Assembly: GCA_002841685.1 (NCBI GenBank)
Contig: PHAM01000028.1
Location: forward strand, 1-25,104
Direction: 5' to 3'
DNA length: 25,104 nucleotides
From: Elusimicrobia bacterium HGW-Elusimicrobia-2
Lineage (GTDB): Bacteria; CG03
Shown: one piece after another, positions 14,314-22,416 of the stretch
Numbering within the stretch: position 1 is the stretch's first letter
How the letters are laid out: every line of letters starts with the position of its first letter
The notes under the pieces: generated by a model
What the model was told of the DNA's origin: nothing
Databases searched by the model: none
What the model saw: only the letters and a program-made list of their open reading frames with translations
Made by a program: the position numbers and the translations under genes

Positions 14314-14751
14314 ATGGCGGTATTGAAACACAGCTCATCGGTCGGCGTTCGCGCCCGCGGGCGAAAGCGCGCGGGTTTCACATATATAGAAGTGCTGCTT
14401 GCCGTGACAATTATAACCTATGTGTCCCTGGCTTTCATACAGACGCTGATGAACAACATAAAAGCTGAGAAGCTCACGAAATATAAAACAATGGCGTATA
14501 ATGAGGCCGTGAACTGGATAGAAGACAGCAGGCGTAACTTTGATGCCGATGTTTTGAGCACAACAACTTTCACTACGGTTCAGACGGGCGAGCTGGTTCC
14601 GGGAATGCCGTACAGCATGGAGAAAGAGATCACACTATCGTCTCTTGGAGAAAACGGCCAGTATAAGACGATTAAGGTGAGGGTCTCCTGGACGGAAAGA
14701 GGCGAGACCAGGGAAATTAATTACGCGACGATAAAGGCAAAATATGATTAA
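14314..14751 (+). CDS. Type IV pilin-like protein (PilV/GspI-like minor pseudopilin)
   Basis: I place the start at ATG 14314 rather than at the in-frame ATG 14242 inside pgeF, because TATAAT lies immediately upstream and the leader is then of fair length. The product has 145 residues. The leader ends GRKRAG, followed by FTYIEVLLAVTIITYV. Cleavage after Gly21 gives mature Phe1 and Glu5 (Glu26). The helix runs on through MNNIKAEKLTKYKTMAYNEAVNWIED, as in PilV/GspI proteins. The C-terminal strands (IKVRVSWTERGE, then INYATIKAKY) resemble those of the locus A PilV-like protein (KVTVRISWKGG, then KTRIFYNG), so the two are probably paralogues. First gene of the locus B operon, overlapping the next by 8 bp. 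Inner-membrane pseudopilus component. Confidence 0.82.
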   Translation: MAVLKHSSSVGVRARGRKRAGFTYIEVLLAVTIITYVSLAFIQTLMNNIKAEKLTKYKTMAYNEAVNWIEDSRRNFDADVLSTTTFTTVQTGELVPGMPYSMEKEITLSSLGENGQYKTIKVRVSWTERGETREINYATIKAKYD

Positions 14752-16141
14752 TGACCGAATAACCACAGGCCGGGGGAGGGCGTTTAAGCCTGCGCGCGGG
14801 TCTGAATCCGGGGCGTCTCTGGTGTTCGCTCTTTTCCTCATGCTCTTCCTCACGCTCATATCTTTTTCACTCGTTATGCTCATTTCCCATGAGGTTAAAA
14901 GCAGCACCAAACTTTATCTTTCACAGCAGGCCCTTTACGCCGCCGAAGCCGGCGTTGAAAGAAAGATAGCCGAGCTCAAAGAAGAATACTCTTCGGATAT
15001 AGCCCTCACTGATTTCTTCGGCGCGCAGTATGAGGTAAGTGTTTCGGCGGCTGGAACTGACCAGTTTGCAATTGTTTCAAAGGGATATGTTCCGAATAAG
15101 GCCTCGGCAAAAGAAGCGAGGGCGGTGCAGGTTACAGTTCTCGTTACTCCCGGCGCGCCCGAGCATGCGCTCGGTTTTTCCGGAACAGGAACAATAGGAG
15201 CTAATTCAACAATTTTCGGAACAATCAGGTCAAATAGCATAATCACCATCGGCTCTAATGTTAAAATAACGGAAAGCTCGCTAGGCAAGGGCGATGCTTC
15301 TGTTTTTACCGCCCATAACCCGCAAGACAGCGGTGTTACATCCATAAATCTGCCGGTTGGCGCCAGTCTGGAATTTCTTGTACCCGGACAGTTTATGAGA
15401 TGCAGAAACAATTCTTTGGTTGCACCGGATTCGCATGCACGCCAAAGTCCTGACGGTACCGACCAGATTTTTAGTGAGGCGCGTGTCAAAGCCACTAACG
15501 CCCCGACCATCGTTGAAAATGATAATTCTCCCGCGACGGATCCGCTTGATATTCCTTCAGCCGATCTGGATGCGCTTTTGGAAACTGCGATTAATGTGAC
15601 AACTTCCAATTACATCAGTGTAATTAATGGCGGTGATCTGAATCAGCCATGGGTATTGTCGGCAGAAGACGAGACTGGAATTTTTTCTCTTCTAGCGAAT
15701 ATGAACTGGAATCCTGATGGAGGAACATATAATTTCACCAGAGGCGTTGAATTCAGGTCTAATTCCAGTGTTGGCGCCGGTGAAGGGACGGTAATGGTTT
15801 CTTCCGGTACGAGCGATTACGGCATAGAGATTAACAGCAATTTGGGCAGCACCGAGCTCGATAAAGTCAGATTGAACCTGCTCGTTGTTGACGGCGAATG
15901 GGCATTGCGGGATATTATTTTCAACTCAAATATTTATTTGAGCGGTTACGTTTATGGTTCAGCGGATGTTGAAGGCGAAAGCAATGTGGAGATCGAAGGC
16001 ATCGTTGAGGCAGGCGGCGACCTTGTTCTTAACCCCAAGGTTACCATTACATATTCGGACGATATTCCGATGGAACTGCCATGGAAAGAAGGTTTTAGCG
16101 GCCTGGTTGAGATTATTTCGTGGCAGGAAGTATCGCCGTAA
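14744..16141 (+). CDS. PilX-like protein with long beta-rich C-terminal domain
   Basis: This 465-residue protein has a basic leader, then SGASLVFALFLMLFLTLISFSLVML (membrane helix about 23-46, no Glu5) and the PilX signature LYAAEAGVERKIAEL (about 65-79). A small strand domain ends in the YVPNKASAKEARAVQV pattern. From about residue 145 it is rich in Ser, Asn, Gly and Ile with short strands built on 'NSN/SNS' turns, for example TIGANSTIFGTIRSNSIITIGSN and, at about 385-440, FNSNIYLSGYVYGSADVEGESN. This looks like a right-handed beta-helix of the bactofilin/polymer-forming type, a pairing often seen in PilX-N proteins. Probable role: minor pilin carrying an extracellular domain. It starts inside the previous gene, and its stop is two bases before the next start. 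Confidence 0.75.
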   Translation: MINDRITTGRGRAFKPARGSESGASLVFALFLMLFLTLISFSLVMLISHEVKSSTKLYLSQQALYAAEAGVERKIAELKEEYSSDIALTDFFGAQYEVSVSAAGTDQFAIVSKGYVPNKASAKEARAVQVTVLVTPGAPEHALGFSGTGTIGANSTIFGTIRSNSIITIGSNVKITESSLGKGDASVFTAHNPQDSGVTSINLPVGASLEFLVPGQFMRCRNNSLVAPDSHARQSPDGTDQIFSEARVKATNAPTIVENDNSPATDPLDIPSADLDALLETAINVTTSNYISVINGGDLNQPWVLSAEDETGIFSLLANMNWNPDGGTYNFTRGVEFRSNSSVGAGEGTVMVSSGTSDYGIEINSNLGSTELDKVRLNLLVVDGEWALRDIIFNSNIYLSGYVYGSADVEGESNVEIEGIVEAGGDLVLNPKVTITYSDDIPMELPWKEGFSGLVEIISWQEVSP

Positions 16142-16143
16142 TA

Positions 16144-19100
16144 GTGAAGAATCTGTTCTTCTTCACTATCTGCTTGTCATTCTTCCCGTCATGTCTGTAT
16201 GGAGCTTTTGTGGATACGGAAAAACCCTTGCGGACATATTATGACGGCGGCGCGGTATGGGGGGATTTCAATAATAACGGTTTCTGTGATTTGATTGTTT
16301 TCGGCCAGACATCGTTAGGGGACATGGTGCACAGATATAATAACATCGCTGGCGACATTTCAGTATTTCAGCAAGGAACCAATATAGGCGCTGTCAATAG
16401 CGGGGATATCTCCGCCGCAGATTGCAATGGAAATGGAATTCTGGATATCGCGATAACGGGATGGCCGGGGGCATTGAATATTTATGCTGGCCGAGGTAAC
16501 GGCTTTTTTGACAATATTTTCTCCGGTTCAAAATTTCAGAATTCATCTGTGAGCTGGGTGGATATAGATGCTGACGGAGACCTCGATTTATTCGCCACGG
16601 GTTATGATAAAGAAAAGGTTGCGTGGAAAAGCGTTGTTGTCCATAATAGCGTCGGCGTATTTACAGAAGTGGAACAGGATTTGCCCGGCTTTCAGGATGG
16701 CTCCGTAGCTTTTGCTGACTACAACACTGACGGCTGGCCGGATATAGCAATAACAGGCACAACATATTATATTTATGTCGATGGGATTCCGATGTTTCCG
16801 GGCGCACCCATTTCGGTTGTTTATAAAAATCTCGGTTATGGGGAATTTGAGGAAGTGTGTAGTCTTCCCCCGCTTGAAAACGGTACTGTCGCCTGGTTTG
16901 ATTATAACGCTGACGGGTATATTGATTTGTTTATTAGCGGCAAGGAAGAAGGGCAAATTCCCGAAGAGAGGCTATACATTTATAAAAATGCCGGTCCGCC
17001 GAATTACGAACTTGTTTTGAGCACATGGCTGACCGGGGTTGAGAGCGGCCAGGTTATTTGCGGGGATATCAATAATGACGGCTACGGCGATTTTTTCATT
17101 GTTGGCTCAACAAGCACAAGCACCGTAGAAGGCGCGCTCGCCAGATTCTATACATATGATAACGGCTCGGATTTATTTCAGCTATATCAGGAACTTCCCG
17201 GACTAAGTTGTGCCGCAGCGGCTTTTTATGACTATAACAACGACGGGAAACTTGACCTTTTTTATTGTGGAGTAGAACCCGCGAGTTCTCAGGGGAAAAG
17301 TTTTCTTTATGAAAATCAGGAGGCGTCGGCAAATTTGCCTCCGCTTGTTCCTTCAAATGCGGAGGCATCCGTTTCCGAGGGGTATTTGGTCCTACAATGG
17401 GATGCTCCCGATGATGATAATACCCTATCGCCCGGGCTGAATTATTCTTTGAGAGTAGGGAGTGTCAGTTTTTCCTCAAACACAATTTCCGGGTGTCTTG
17501 CTACGCCTTTTCTCGGTTATAATCCCTCTGCGAAACTTGCCGGGGCGCCAGGCATAAATCTTGCCGGGATAAAGGAGGGTGTTACATATTTCTGGTCTGT
17601 CAGGGCGATTGATTCCGCTTTTGCCTCCGGAGGATGGACAGAAGAGCAATTTATTTTCGTGGCAGGCGTGCCGCCGTCATCCATTTCAAATCTCACGGCG
17701 CTTCCCGGCTCTATTGACGGCGCGATATCGCTCAAGTGGACGGCTCCGGGAAATGACGGCACCTTCGGAAAATGTGTCTCTTATGATGTGCGTTATTCAT
17801 CAACGGTAAACACGATATCAGACGAGTCCGGCTTCGCCTCGGCCGCTCTATGGACGCAGAGCTGGAAGCCGAAAATAGGCGGCTGGACGGAATCAAAAAG
17901 TCTGACGGGCTTGATGCCCGGCGTGACATATTACTTCGGCATCAGGGCGAGCGACGGTTTTTCTTATGGGACTTGGGGGTCCGGCGCATCGGCGAATTCC
18001 CTGCGTTTTGCTCCGGCCCAGGACATTGTTCCTTCATCGCCGACCTGGACGGCGGGTCTCAGCCCCGGTGACAGCTATATCGTTTTGAATTGGGATCTTA
18101 ACACGGAAATAGACATTTCATCCTACACCGTTGAAATGTCTACGCTTGGCGGCGCTTTTCAGCATGTGGCGTCCACAGCTCACCCCGTCAACACGTTGTC
18201 AGTGGCGGGGCTGATAAATTTTACAACTTACTATTTTCGCATCCGTTCGTCAGACTGGACAGGTCATATAAGCACATGGAGCGCCGTGAAAAGCGGCTAT
18301 CCTTTTGACACGACGCCGCCTGATGTGGTTGACGATCTTTCCGCTGTCCGTTCGTTGCCCGGTAAAATACGCCTTTCGTGGTCCGCCCCCGGCGACTCAT
18401 GGAACACTCCCGATGATCTGATTGACGGCCGGTATGAGATATCCTACGCGACATACTCATTCGCGCAGTCAACGGGAGCCTTTGCTTCAAATATGAAGAT
18501 AAGTTTTTCAACAAGCGTCGCAAAAGGCCTTGCCGTGGGCTATTCCGTGACGGGCCTTTATCATGACACGACTTATTATTTCCGTTTGCGCACCGCCGAC
18601 GAGGTACCGAACTGGGCGGGAGCGTCAAACATCGCTTACGCCAAAACGCTGGACACGGCTCCGCCCGCCGCTGTGACCGCTTTAACCGGAGAGACGGGAC
18701 AATTCCCCGGCGCTGTTTCTCTTAGCTGGATATCCCCCGGCGATAACGCGTGGTCGGGGAATCTTTCGGGGAATTTCAGGATAGATTATGACACTTACTC
18801 TTTATCCCTGAGCTCACAGACAGCGAAAAAAATCGTTCCTTCTCCCTCTCTTGCTCCGGGAAGCGCGCTCCAGTGTACGGTGACGGGGCTTCTGGCGGGC
18901 ACGAGCTATTATTTACGGTTATGGTCTTTTGATGAAGAAAACAACAGTTCTTACGCCTCAAATATAGCCACGGCTGCCGCGGAGGCGGATTCCAATCCTC
19001 CCGATGTGACGATCTTGATCCCCATCCCGCCGTTACCGCTAAAAAGCTATGGGCGTCTCTGGGAGATTTCGGGAACCGCCGCGGACAATTACGGAACTGT

Positions 19101-20679
19101 GAGCGAAGTCAGGGTGAGCACGGGTTCCGCTTCCGGCCCCTGGCATTTTGCCCAGATTACAGCGGAAACATGGTCGTTTGACTGCTCCACTTTTACTTTT
19201 ATGTCAGGCCGCGCACATACCATTCTGGCCCGGGCAAAAGATTCTTACGGGAATGAAACAAGTTCCTACACCGTCGGGATTTCATCCGTCAGTTTTTATT
19301 ATGACAATCAGCCGCCGGATGAGGTGAGCGGTATGACCGCGTCAACCGGCGCTCTTTCCGGTGTAATAGAGCTTGCGTGGACTGCTCCCTGCGATCAGCC
19401 GAAGTCAGATATGGTTACCGGCTATATCCTTAAATACGCCTCATATACGATATCCGACACAACGGCGTGGTGGGAACAGGCCGCGGATATTTCCGCGATT
19501 GCGCCAGCGCCCGGAGCCCCCGGTACATCAGAATCCGCGACGGTGAGCGGTCTTACACCCGGATGCACTTACTGGTTCGCGCTGAAATCATACGACGGAA
19601 TTGATTATTACAATTCAACATCTGCCGTATCAAACATCCCTTTCCATATGGCGCGCTACGGCCCGGACGCCGTCACGAAATTCCGCATAAATATCGCCAC
19701 AGAAATAGTGAAAGGCGTGCCGGCGACATTTTCGGTGTCGTGCCACAACCCGCATTATGAAACTTCGGTGGCGACTGAGGCTGTTGTCAGCGTCTCTTTT
19801 TCCGGAACGGGCTGTCAGTTTTATCCTTCGTCCTATGATTTCATTCTTGAAGACGGAGGAACAAAGACTTTTTCAAAAGCCCTGATATTCACGGATTTCG
19901 GCGACAGGACTTTTCAGGTCGCCGCGGGTGGAATAATAGCTTATTCCAATTCGGTGCTGGTGAGTTCATCGCCGTTTTCGTCAATAGGATCCACCGGAGG
20001 CGTTGTTTCAGCCTCTGATGACATAAAACTTGTGATACCCGCAGGCGCTCTTTCATCAAATCAGACGCTGCGCTTAAACATGGTGACAGATAATGCCGAT
20101 ATCCCCTCTTACAGCGGCTCAACGATTGCGGCATCCGCCTGCGAAATAAAACAGCTTGCGGGTGATGAGCTTGTTTTTAACACCGCCGCCACGCTCACTT
20201 TGTCTTTTCTTGATAACGATGCTGACGGAAACGAAGACAAAACTGGGGTGTCCGAAAATTCTCTCGGTCTTTTCTTTTATGACGGGAAAGCGTGGAGAGT
20301 GCTTGATGACGACGCCGGCCTTTCCGCTTTATCCGTCGCGACGGGAAATGTTTTTGTCTCAAAAGTTTACAGGACCGGAAAATACGCGATCTTCCCCCTT
20401 TCGGGCGTTTCCCGAAGTGTATCGGGAGTCAAACCCAAGAGGAAGATCATAACGCCCTATGCCGCCGGCTCCAACGATTTTATAGAGTTTACCGGAGCCA
20501 CGGAGCCTTTTACGCTGGCAGTGTATTCGGCATCGGGCAAAAAGGTTTTTGAAGCTCAGAACAGCTACACATGGGCGGGTGTGACGACAGGCGGAGCGAA
20601 GGTGCCGGGTGGAATTTATTTTTACGAGATGGTTTCTCCCGTTGGCACAATAACCGGAGCTGTGGTGGTGGCGCGATGA
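16144..20679 (+). CDS. Giant secreted protein: seven FG-GAP repeats, FN3 domains, ZU5-like domain, sorting-like C-terminus
   Basis: I use GTG 16144 because it yields a clean signal peptide (MKNLFFFTICLSFFPSCLYGA, cut before FVD) and directly follows the previous stop; GTG 16120 is the alternative. The product has 1511 residues. Residues about 33-380 hold seven FG-GAP/VCBS repeats, each with a calcium-type loop (DFNNNGFCD, DCNGNGILD, DIDADGDLD, DYNTDGWPD, DYNADGYID, DINNDGYGD, DYNNDGKLD), the number needed for one seven-bladed propeller. About six FN3 domains (WxxP...YYFxxRxxD) and one Ig-like unit follow at about 397-1165. Then come an Ig-like segment and a ZU5-like domain (GGVVSASDDIKLVIPAGAL, from about 1277). 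The last about 80 residues (from KIITPYAAGSNDFIEF to VPGGIYFYEM) match the FlgD-like fold used as a T9SS-type sorting tail. Function probably adhesion or surface display. Confidence 0.85.
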   Translation: MKNLFFFTICLSFFPSCLYGAFVDTEKPLRTYYDGGAVWGDFNNNGFCDLIVFGQTSLGDMVHRYNNIAGDISVFQQGTNIGAVNSGDISAADCNGNGILDIAITGWPGALNIYAGRGNGFFDNIFSGSKFQNSSVSWVDIDADGDLDLFATGYDKEKVAWKSVVVHNSVGVFTEVEQDLPGFQDGSVAFADYNTDGWPDIAITGTTYYIYVDGIPMFPGAPISVVYKNLGYGEFEEVCSLPPLENGTVAWFDYNADGYIDLFISGKEEGQIPEERLYIYKNAGPPNYELVLSTWLTGVESGQVICGDINNDGYGDFFIVGSTSTSTVEGALARFYTYDNGSDLFQLYQELPGLSCAAAAFYDYNNDGKLDLFYCGVEPASSQGKSFLYENQEASANLPPLVPSNAEASVSEGYLVLQWDAPDDDNTLSPGLNYSLRVGSVSFSSNTISGCLATPFLGYNPSAKLAGAPGINLAGIKEGVTYFWSVRAIDSAFASGGWTEEQFIFVAGVPPSSISNLTALPGSIDGAISLKWTAPGNDGTFGKCVSYDVRYSSTVNTISDESGFASAALWTQSWKPKIGGWTESKSLTGLMPGVTYYFGIRASDGFSYGTWGSGASANSLRFAPAQDIVPSSPTWTAGLSPGDSYIVLNWDLNTEIDISSYTVEMSTLGGAFQHVASTAHPVNTLSVAGLINFTTYYFRIRSSDWTGHISTWSAVKSGYPFDTTPPDVVDDLSAVRSLPGKIRLSWSAPGDSWNTPDDLIDGRYEISYATYSFAQSTGAFASNMKISFSTSVAKGLAVGYSVTGLYHDTTYYFRLRTADEVPNWAGASNIAYAKTLDTAPPAAVTALTGETGQFPGAVSLSWISPGDNAWSGNLSGNFRIDYDTYSLSLSSQTAKKIVPSPSLAPGSALQCTVTGLLAGTSYYLRLWSFDEENNSSYASNIATAAAEADSNPPDVTILIPIPPLPLKSYGRLWEISGTAADNYGTVSEVRVSTGSASGPWHFAQITAETWSFDCSTFTFMSGRAHTILARAKDSYGNETSSYTVGISSVSFYYDNQPPDEVSGMTASTGALSGVIELAWTAPCDQPKSDMVTGYILKYASYTISDTTAWWEQAADISAIAPAPGAPGTSESATVSGLTPGCTYWFALKSYDGIDYYNSTSAVSNIPFHMARYGPDAVTKFRINIATEIVKGVPATFSVSCHNPHYETSVATEAVVSVSFSGTGCQFYPSSYDFILEDGGTKTFSKALIFTDFGDRTFQVAAGGIIAYSNSVLVSSSPFSSIGSTGGVVSASDDIKLVIPAGALSSNQTLRLNMVTDNADIPSYSGSTIAASACEIKQLAGDELVFNTAATLTLSFLDNDADGNEDKTGVSENSLGLFFYDGKAWRVLDDDAGLSALSVATGNVFVSKVYRTGKYAIFPLSGVSRSVSGVKPKRKIITPYAAGSNDFIEFTGATEPFTLAVYSASGKKVFEAQNSYTWAGVTTGGAKVPGGIYFYEMVSPVGTITGAVVVAR
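20410..20427. repeat. Small perfect hairpin inside the giant gene
   Basis: TCCCGA (20410-20415) and TCGGGA (20422-20427) are inverted around AGTGTA. It encodes the Ser/Arg/Val linker just before the C-terminal sorting-like domain. Its form resembles a dispersed palindromic repeat, but only one copy is in the window. Confidence 0.4.
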
Positions 20680-21833
20680 AGAAGACGGCAATTGGCATTG
20701 TGACAGCGATAATAGGAACCGTCCCCATCATTATTTGTCAAGCCCCGTCCCCTATCTCCGCATATTTTGAGGATCCGCCTCAGAGTTTCGGCAAGCTCAC
20801 ATTCGCCGGGGCGCATTCACTGGAAAATCCCGCTGTTTTTAACGGGACGTCTCTGGATATTGTTTATCACACGCCTTATATGGGCGTTGACGAGGAATTT
20901 TCATCCTATCACTTAAGCGCTTCACGGGAATGGAGCCGGTTACAGCTTTCTTTTTCAATGAGTGATTTCGGTTTTGACAGTGTTTATAACGAACAGATTA
21001 CCCGTCTTTCTCTCGGATTAAAAGTGAACAATACATGGAAAGCGGGTATCGCGCTCAAACAGTTTGCCATAAAGTTCAGTCCCGACACTTACGCCACCGG
21101 AGATCCTTATTTAACCTCAACGGACGCTTCCGCCATGGACGCTGATCTGGGAATCGTAAAAAATACCTCTAAAGGGGATATTTCGTTCAGCATCTCAAAT
21201 CTTCTGGGTTCGGGAATAGGCCTTGTCGGCTCCGAGCCGCTCAACAGAAGCATCGCCGCCGGCTGGTCGCTGCCTTTCAGCATTTTTAACAGGCGGCATC
21301 TGTTCTTCTCTGAGTTGGCTGTCAACGATTCCGATAATTTTGAGAGTTTTGATTACCGTCTTGCCCTGGAATCTAACCTTTCGTCCAATATGGTTTTCCG
21401 AATTGCCTTTGACAGATATTATTTTGTTCCGTCGGCTGAATTCAGCTATCCGCTTGAAGGAAAGTACGATATAGGCGCGGGTTTTGCATACAGGTATCCA
21501 TATAACACTTTCAGCGGCTTTACGCAGTTTACGACGCTGATAACTATTAAGAAGAAAATAAAAACTGACACTGAAAGCGCTTTGAAGAAAGAAAATGAAA
21601 TTAAAAAAGAAAAACCTGACGGCGCTGAAAGTAAAGCGGCGCGCGAAGAAACCTCCGGTCAGAAGCAATTGATGAAAGAGAATTATTTTAACGCCGCCGT
21701 GCAGCATTATGAAAAAGGTGAATATGAAAAAGCTATAGAGCAGTGGGAGAAACTGCTGGAACTGGAGCCCGAACATTCCGAATCAAAGCGGCTCATAAAA
21801 AAATCCAGGGAGAAATTAAATGAGACTAAATAA
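20676..21833 (+). CDS. PorV/FadL-like outer-membrane barrel with C-terminal TPR
   Basis: The ATG at 20676 overlaps the stop of the giant gene (ATGA). The 385-residue protein has a signal peptide of about 29 residues (cut after PISA). About 270 residues follow of alternating amphipathic strands with PorV-like features: ENPAVFNGTS near the N-terminus, a YMGVDEEFSSYHLSASREW strand, YATGDPYLTSTDASAMDADLG, ISNLLGSGIGLVGSEPLNRSIAAGWSLPF and the later YDIGAGFAYRYPYNTFSGFTQF. PorV is the outer-membrane lipocalin-like shuttle that accepts T9SS cargo. A charged Lys/Glu linker (about 290-330) leads to a single TPR (about 332-375, NAAVQHYEKGEYEKAIEQW) which would lie in the periplasm. The upstream neighbour with a T9SS-like tail fits as its client. 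Specific PorV activity is inference. Confidence 0.7.
   Translation: MKKTAIGIVTAIIGTVPIIICQAPSPISAYFEDPPQSFGKLTFAGAHSLENPAVFNGTSLDIVYHTPYMGVDEEFSSYHLSASREWSRLQLSFSMSDFGFDSVYNEQITRLSLGLKVNNTWKAGIALKQFAIKFSPDTYATGDPYLTSTDASAMDADLGIVKNTSKGDISFSISNLLGSGIGLVGSEPLNRSIAAGWSLPFSIFNRRHLFFSELAVNDSDNFESFDYRLALESNLSSNMVFRIAFDRYYFVPSAEFSYPLEGKYDIGAGFAYRYPYNTFSGFTQFTTLITIKKKIKTDTESALKKENEIKKEKPDGAESKAAREETSGQKQLMKENYFNAAVQHYEKGEYEKAIEQWEKLLELEPEHSESKRLIKKSREKLNETK
20709..20732. repeat. REP-like repeat, copy 2 (inside a signal peptide)
   Basis: ATAATAGGAACCGTC at 20709-20723 repeats the sequence found after coaE, with 21 of 24 bases alike overall. Here it is in frame and encodes residues 12-19 of the PorV-like protein (IIGTVPII), the hydrophobic heart of its signal peptide. 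Confidence 0.65.
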
Positions 21834-22329
21834 ATATCTCAAAGGGCGCAGGGGCATGACTTTGATAGAGCTCACGATTGTCATTGCCATTTCAGGCATC
21901 TTAATAATAGGGATATTAAAACTTTTCCAGACGTCGTCTGATATATGGACTTCATCCCTGCATTCCATAGACATACAGCAAAAGGGCCGCGCGGCGGTTG
22001 AGGAAATAACCCGTTTCGTCCGGCAGTCAACAAGCCCTGCCACGGGCATAAGCCCCGCGATAGGCGGCACTTCCTCGTCGCTAAAATTCACTTTTCTGAA
22101 AGACACAAGCACTTTTACAAATATGGAATACTTCAAAAGCGGCAGCGCGCTTTACCGCGTGTCCGGCAATTCAACTTCAACTCTTATAGAAAATTATGTT
22201 GACAGCATATATTTCAAGCATGTTTCTTCATATGTGGTCACAATTGAAACTTTTACTCTCACCAAAGGCACGGGCAAAAATCAGAAAACACTGACCTTTG
22301 AAAGAACAATAAACCTCCGCAACCGTTAA
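21820..22329 (+). CDS. Type IV pilin-like protein (PilW/GspJ-like pseudopilin)
   Basis: This 169-residue protein starts 14 bp inside the end of the PorV-like gene, with AGGGAGA about 7 bases upstream as ribosome site. The leader RLNKYLKGRRG is followed by MTLIELTIVIAISGILIIGIL. Gly12 is the cleavage site, mature residue 1 is Met and Glu17 is Glu5. The segment DIQQKGRAAVEEITRFVRQS after the helix is typical of PilW/GspJ proteins ('...r.aldeisrdlR.a'). The remainder is a compact strand domain of normal length, ending in FTLTKGTGKNQKTLTFERTI. It closes locus B, so the operon begins with a PilV-like, contains a PilX-like and ends with a PilW-like protein, with the secreted protein and barrel in between. 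Confidence 0.85.
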   Translation: MRLNKYLKGRRGMTLIELTIVIAISGILIIGILKLFQTSSDIWTSSLHSIDIQQKGRAAVEEITRFVRQSTSPATGISPAIGGTSSSLKFTFLKDTSTFTNMEYFKSGSALYRVSGNSTSTLIENYVDSIYFKHVSSYVVTIETFTLTKGTGKNQKTLTFERTINLRNR

Positions 22330-22354
22330 AAAGTCATTCCTGCGCCCACAGCAC

Positions 22355-22383
22355 TTGACAAACTTTTCTATATCGCCTATAAT
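22355..22383 (+). promoter_or_regulatory. Consensus sigma70 promoter of the toxin-antitoxin cassette
   Basis: TTGACA (22355-22360) and TATAAT (22378-22383) are both perfect and separated by the optimal 17 bp. It is the strongest promoter in the window. A loose inverted pair TTATT...AATAA around 22385-22406 downstream of the -10 could be the antitoxin operator, but it is weak evidence in AT-rich DNA. Confidence 0.85.
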
Positions 22384-22416
22384 TTTATTGTAATACTTGG
22401 TAATAAGGAGGAGAGC

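Noticed and set aside
16200-16210. Lipoprotein signal at FFPSC in the giant protein
   Set aside because: The residues before Cys do not fit a lipobox (L-[AST]-[GA]-C); a normal cut after LYGA fits better.
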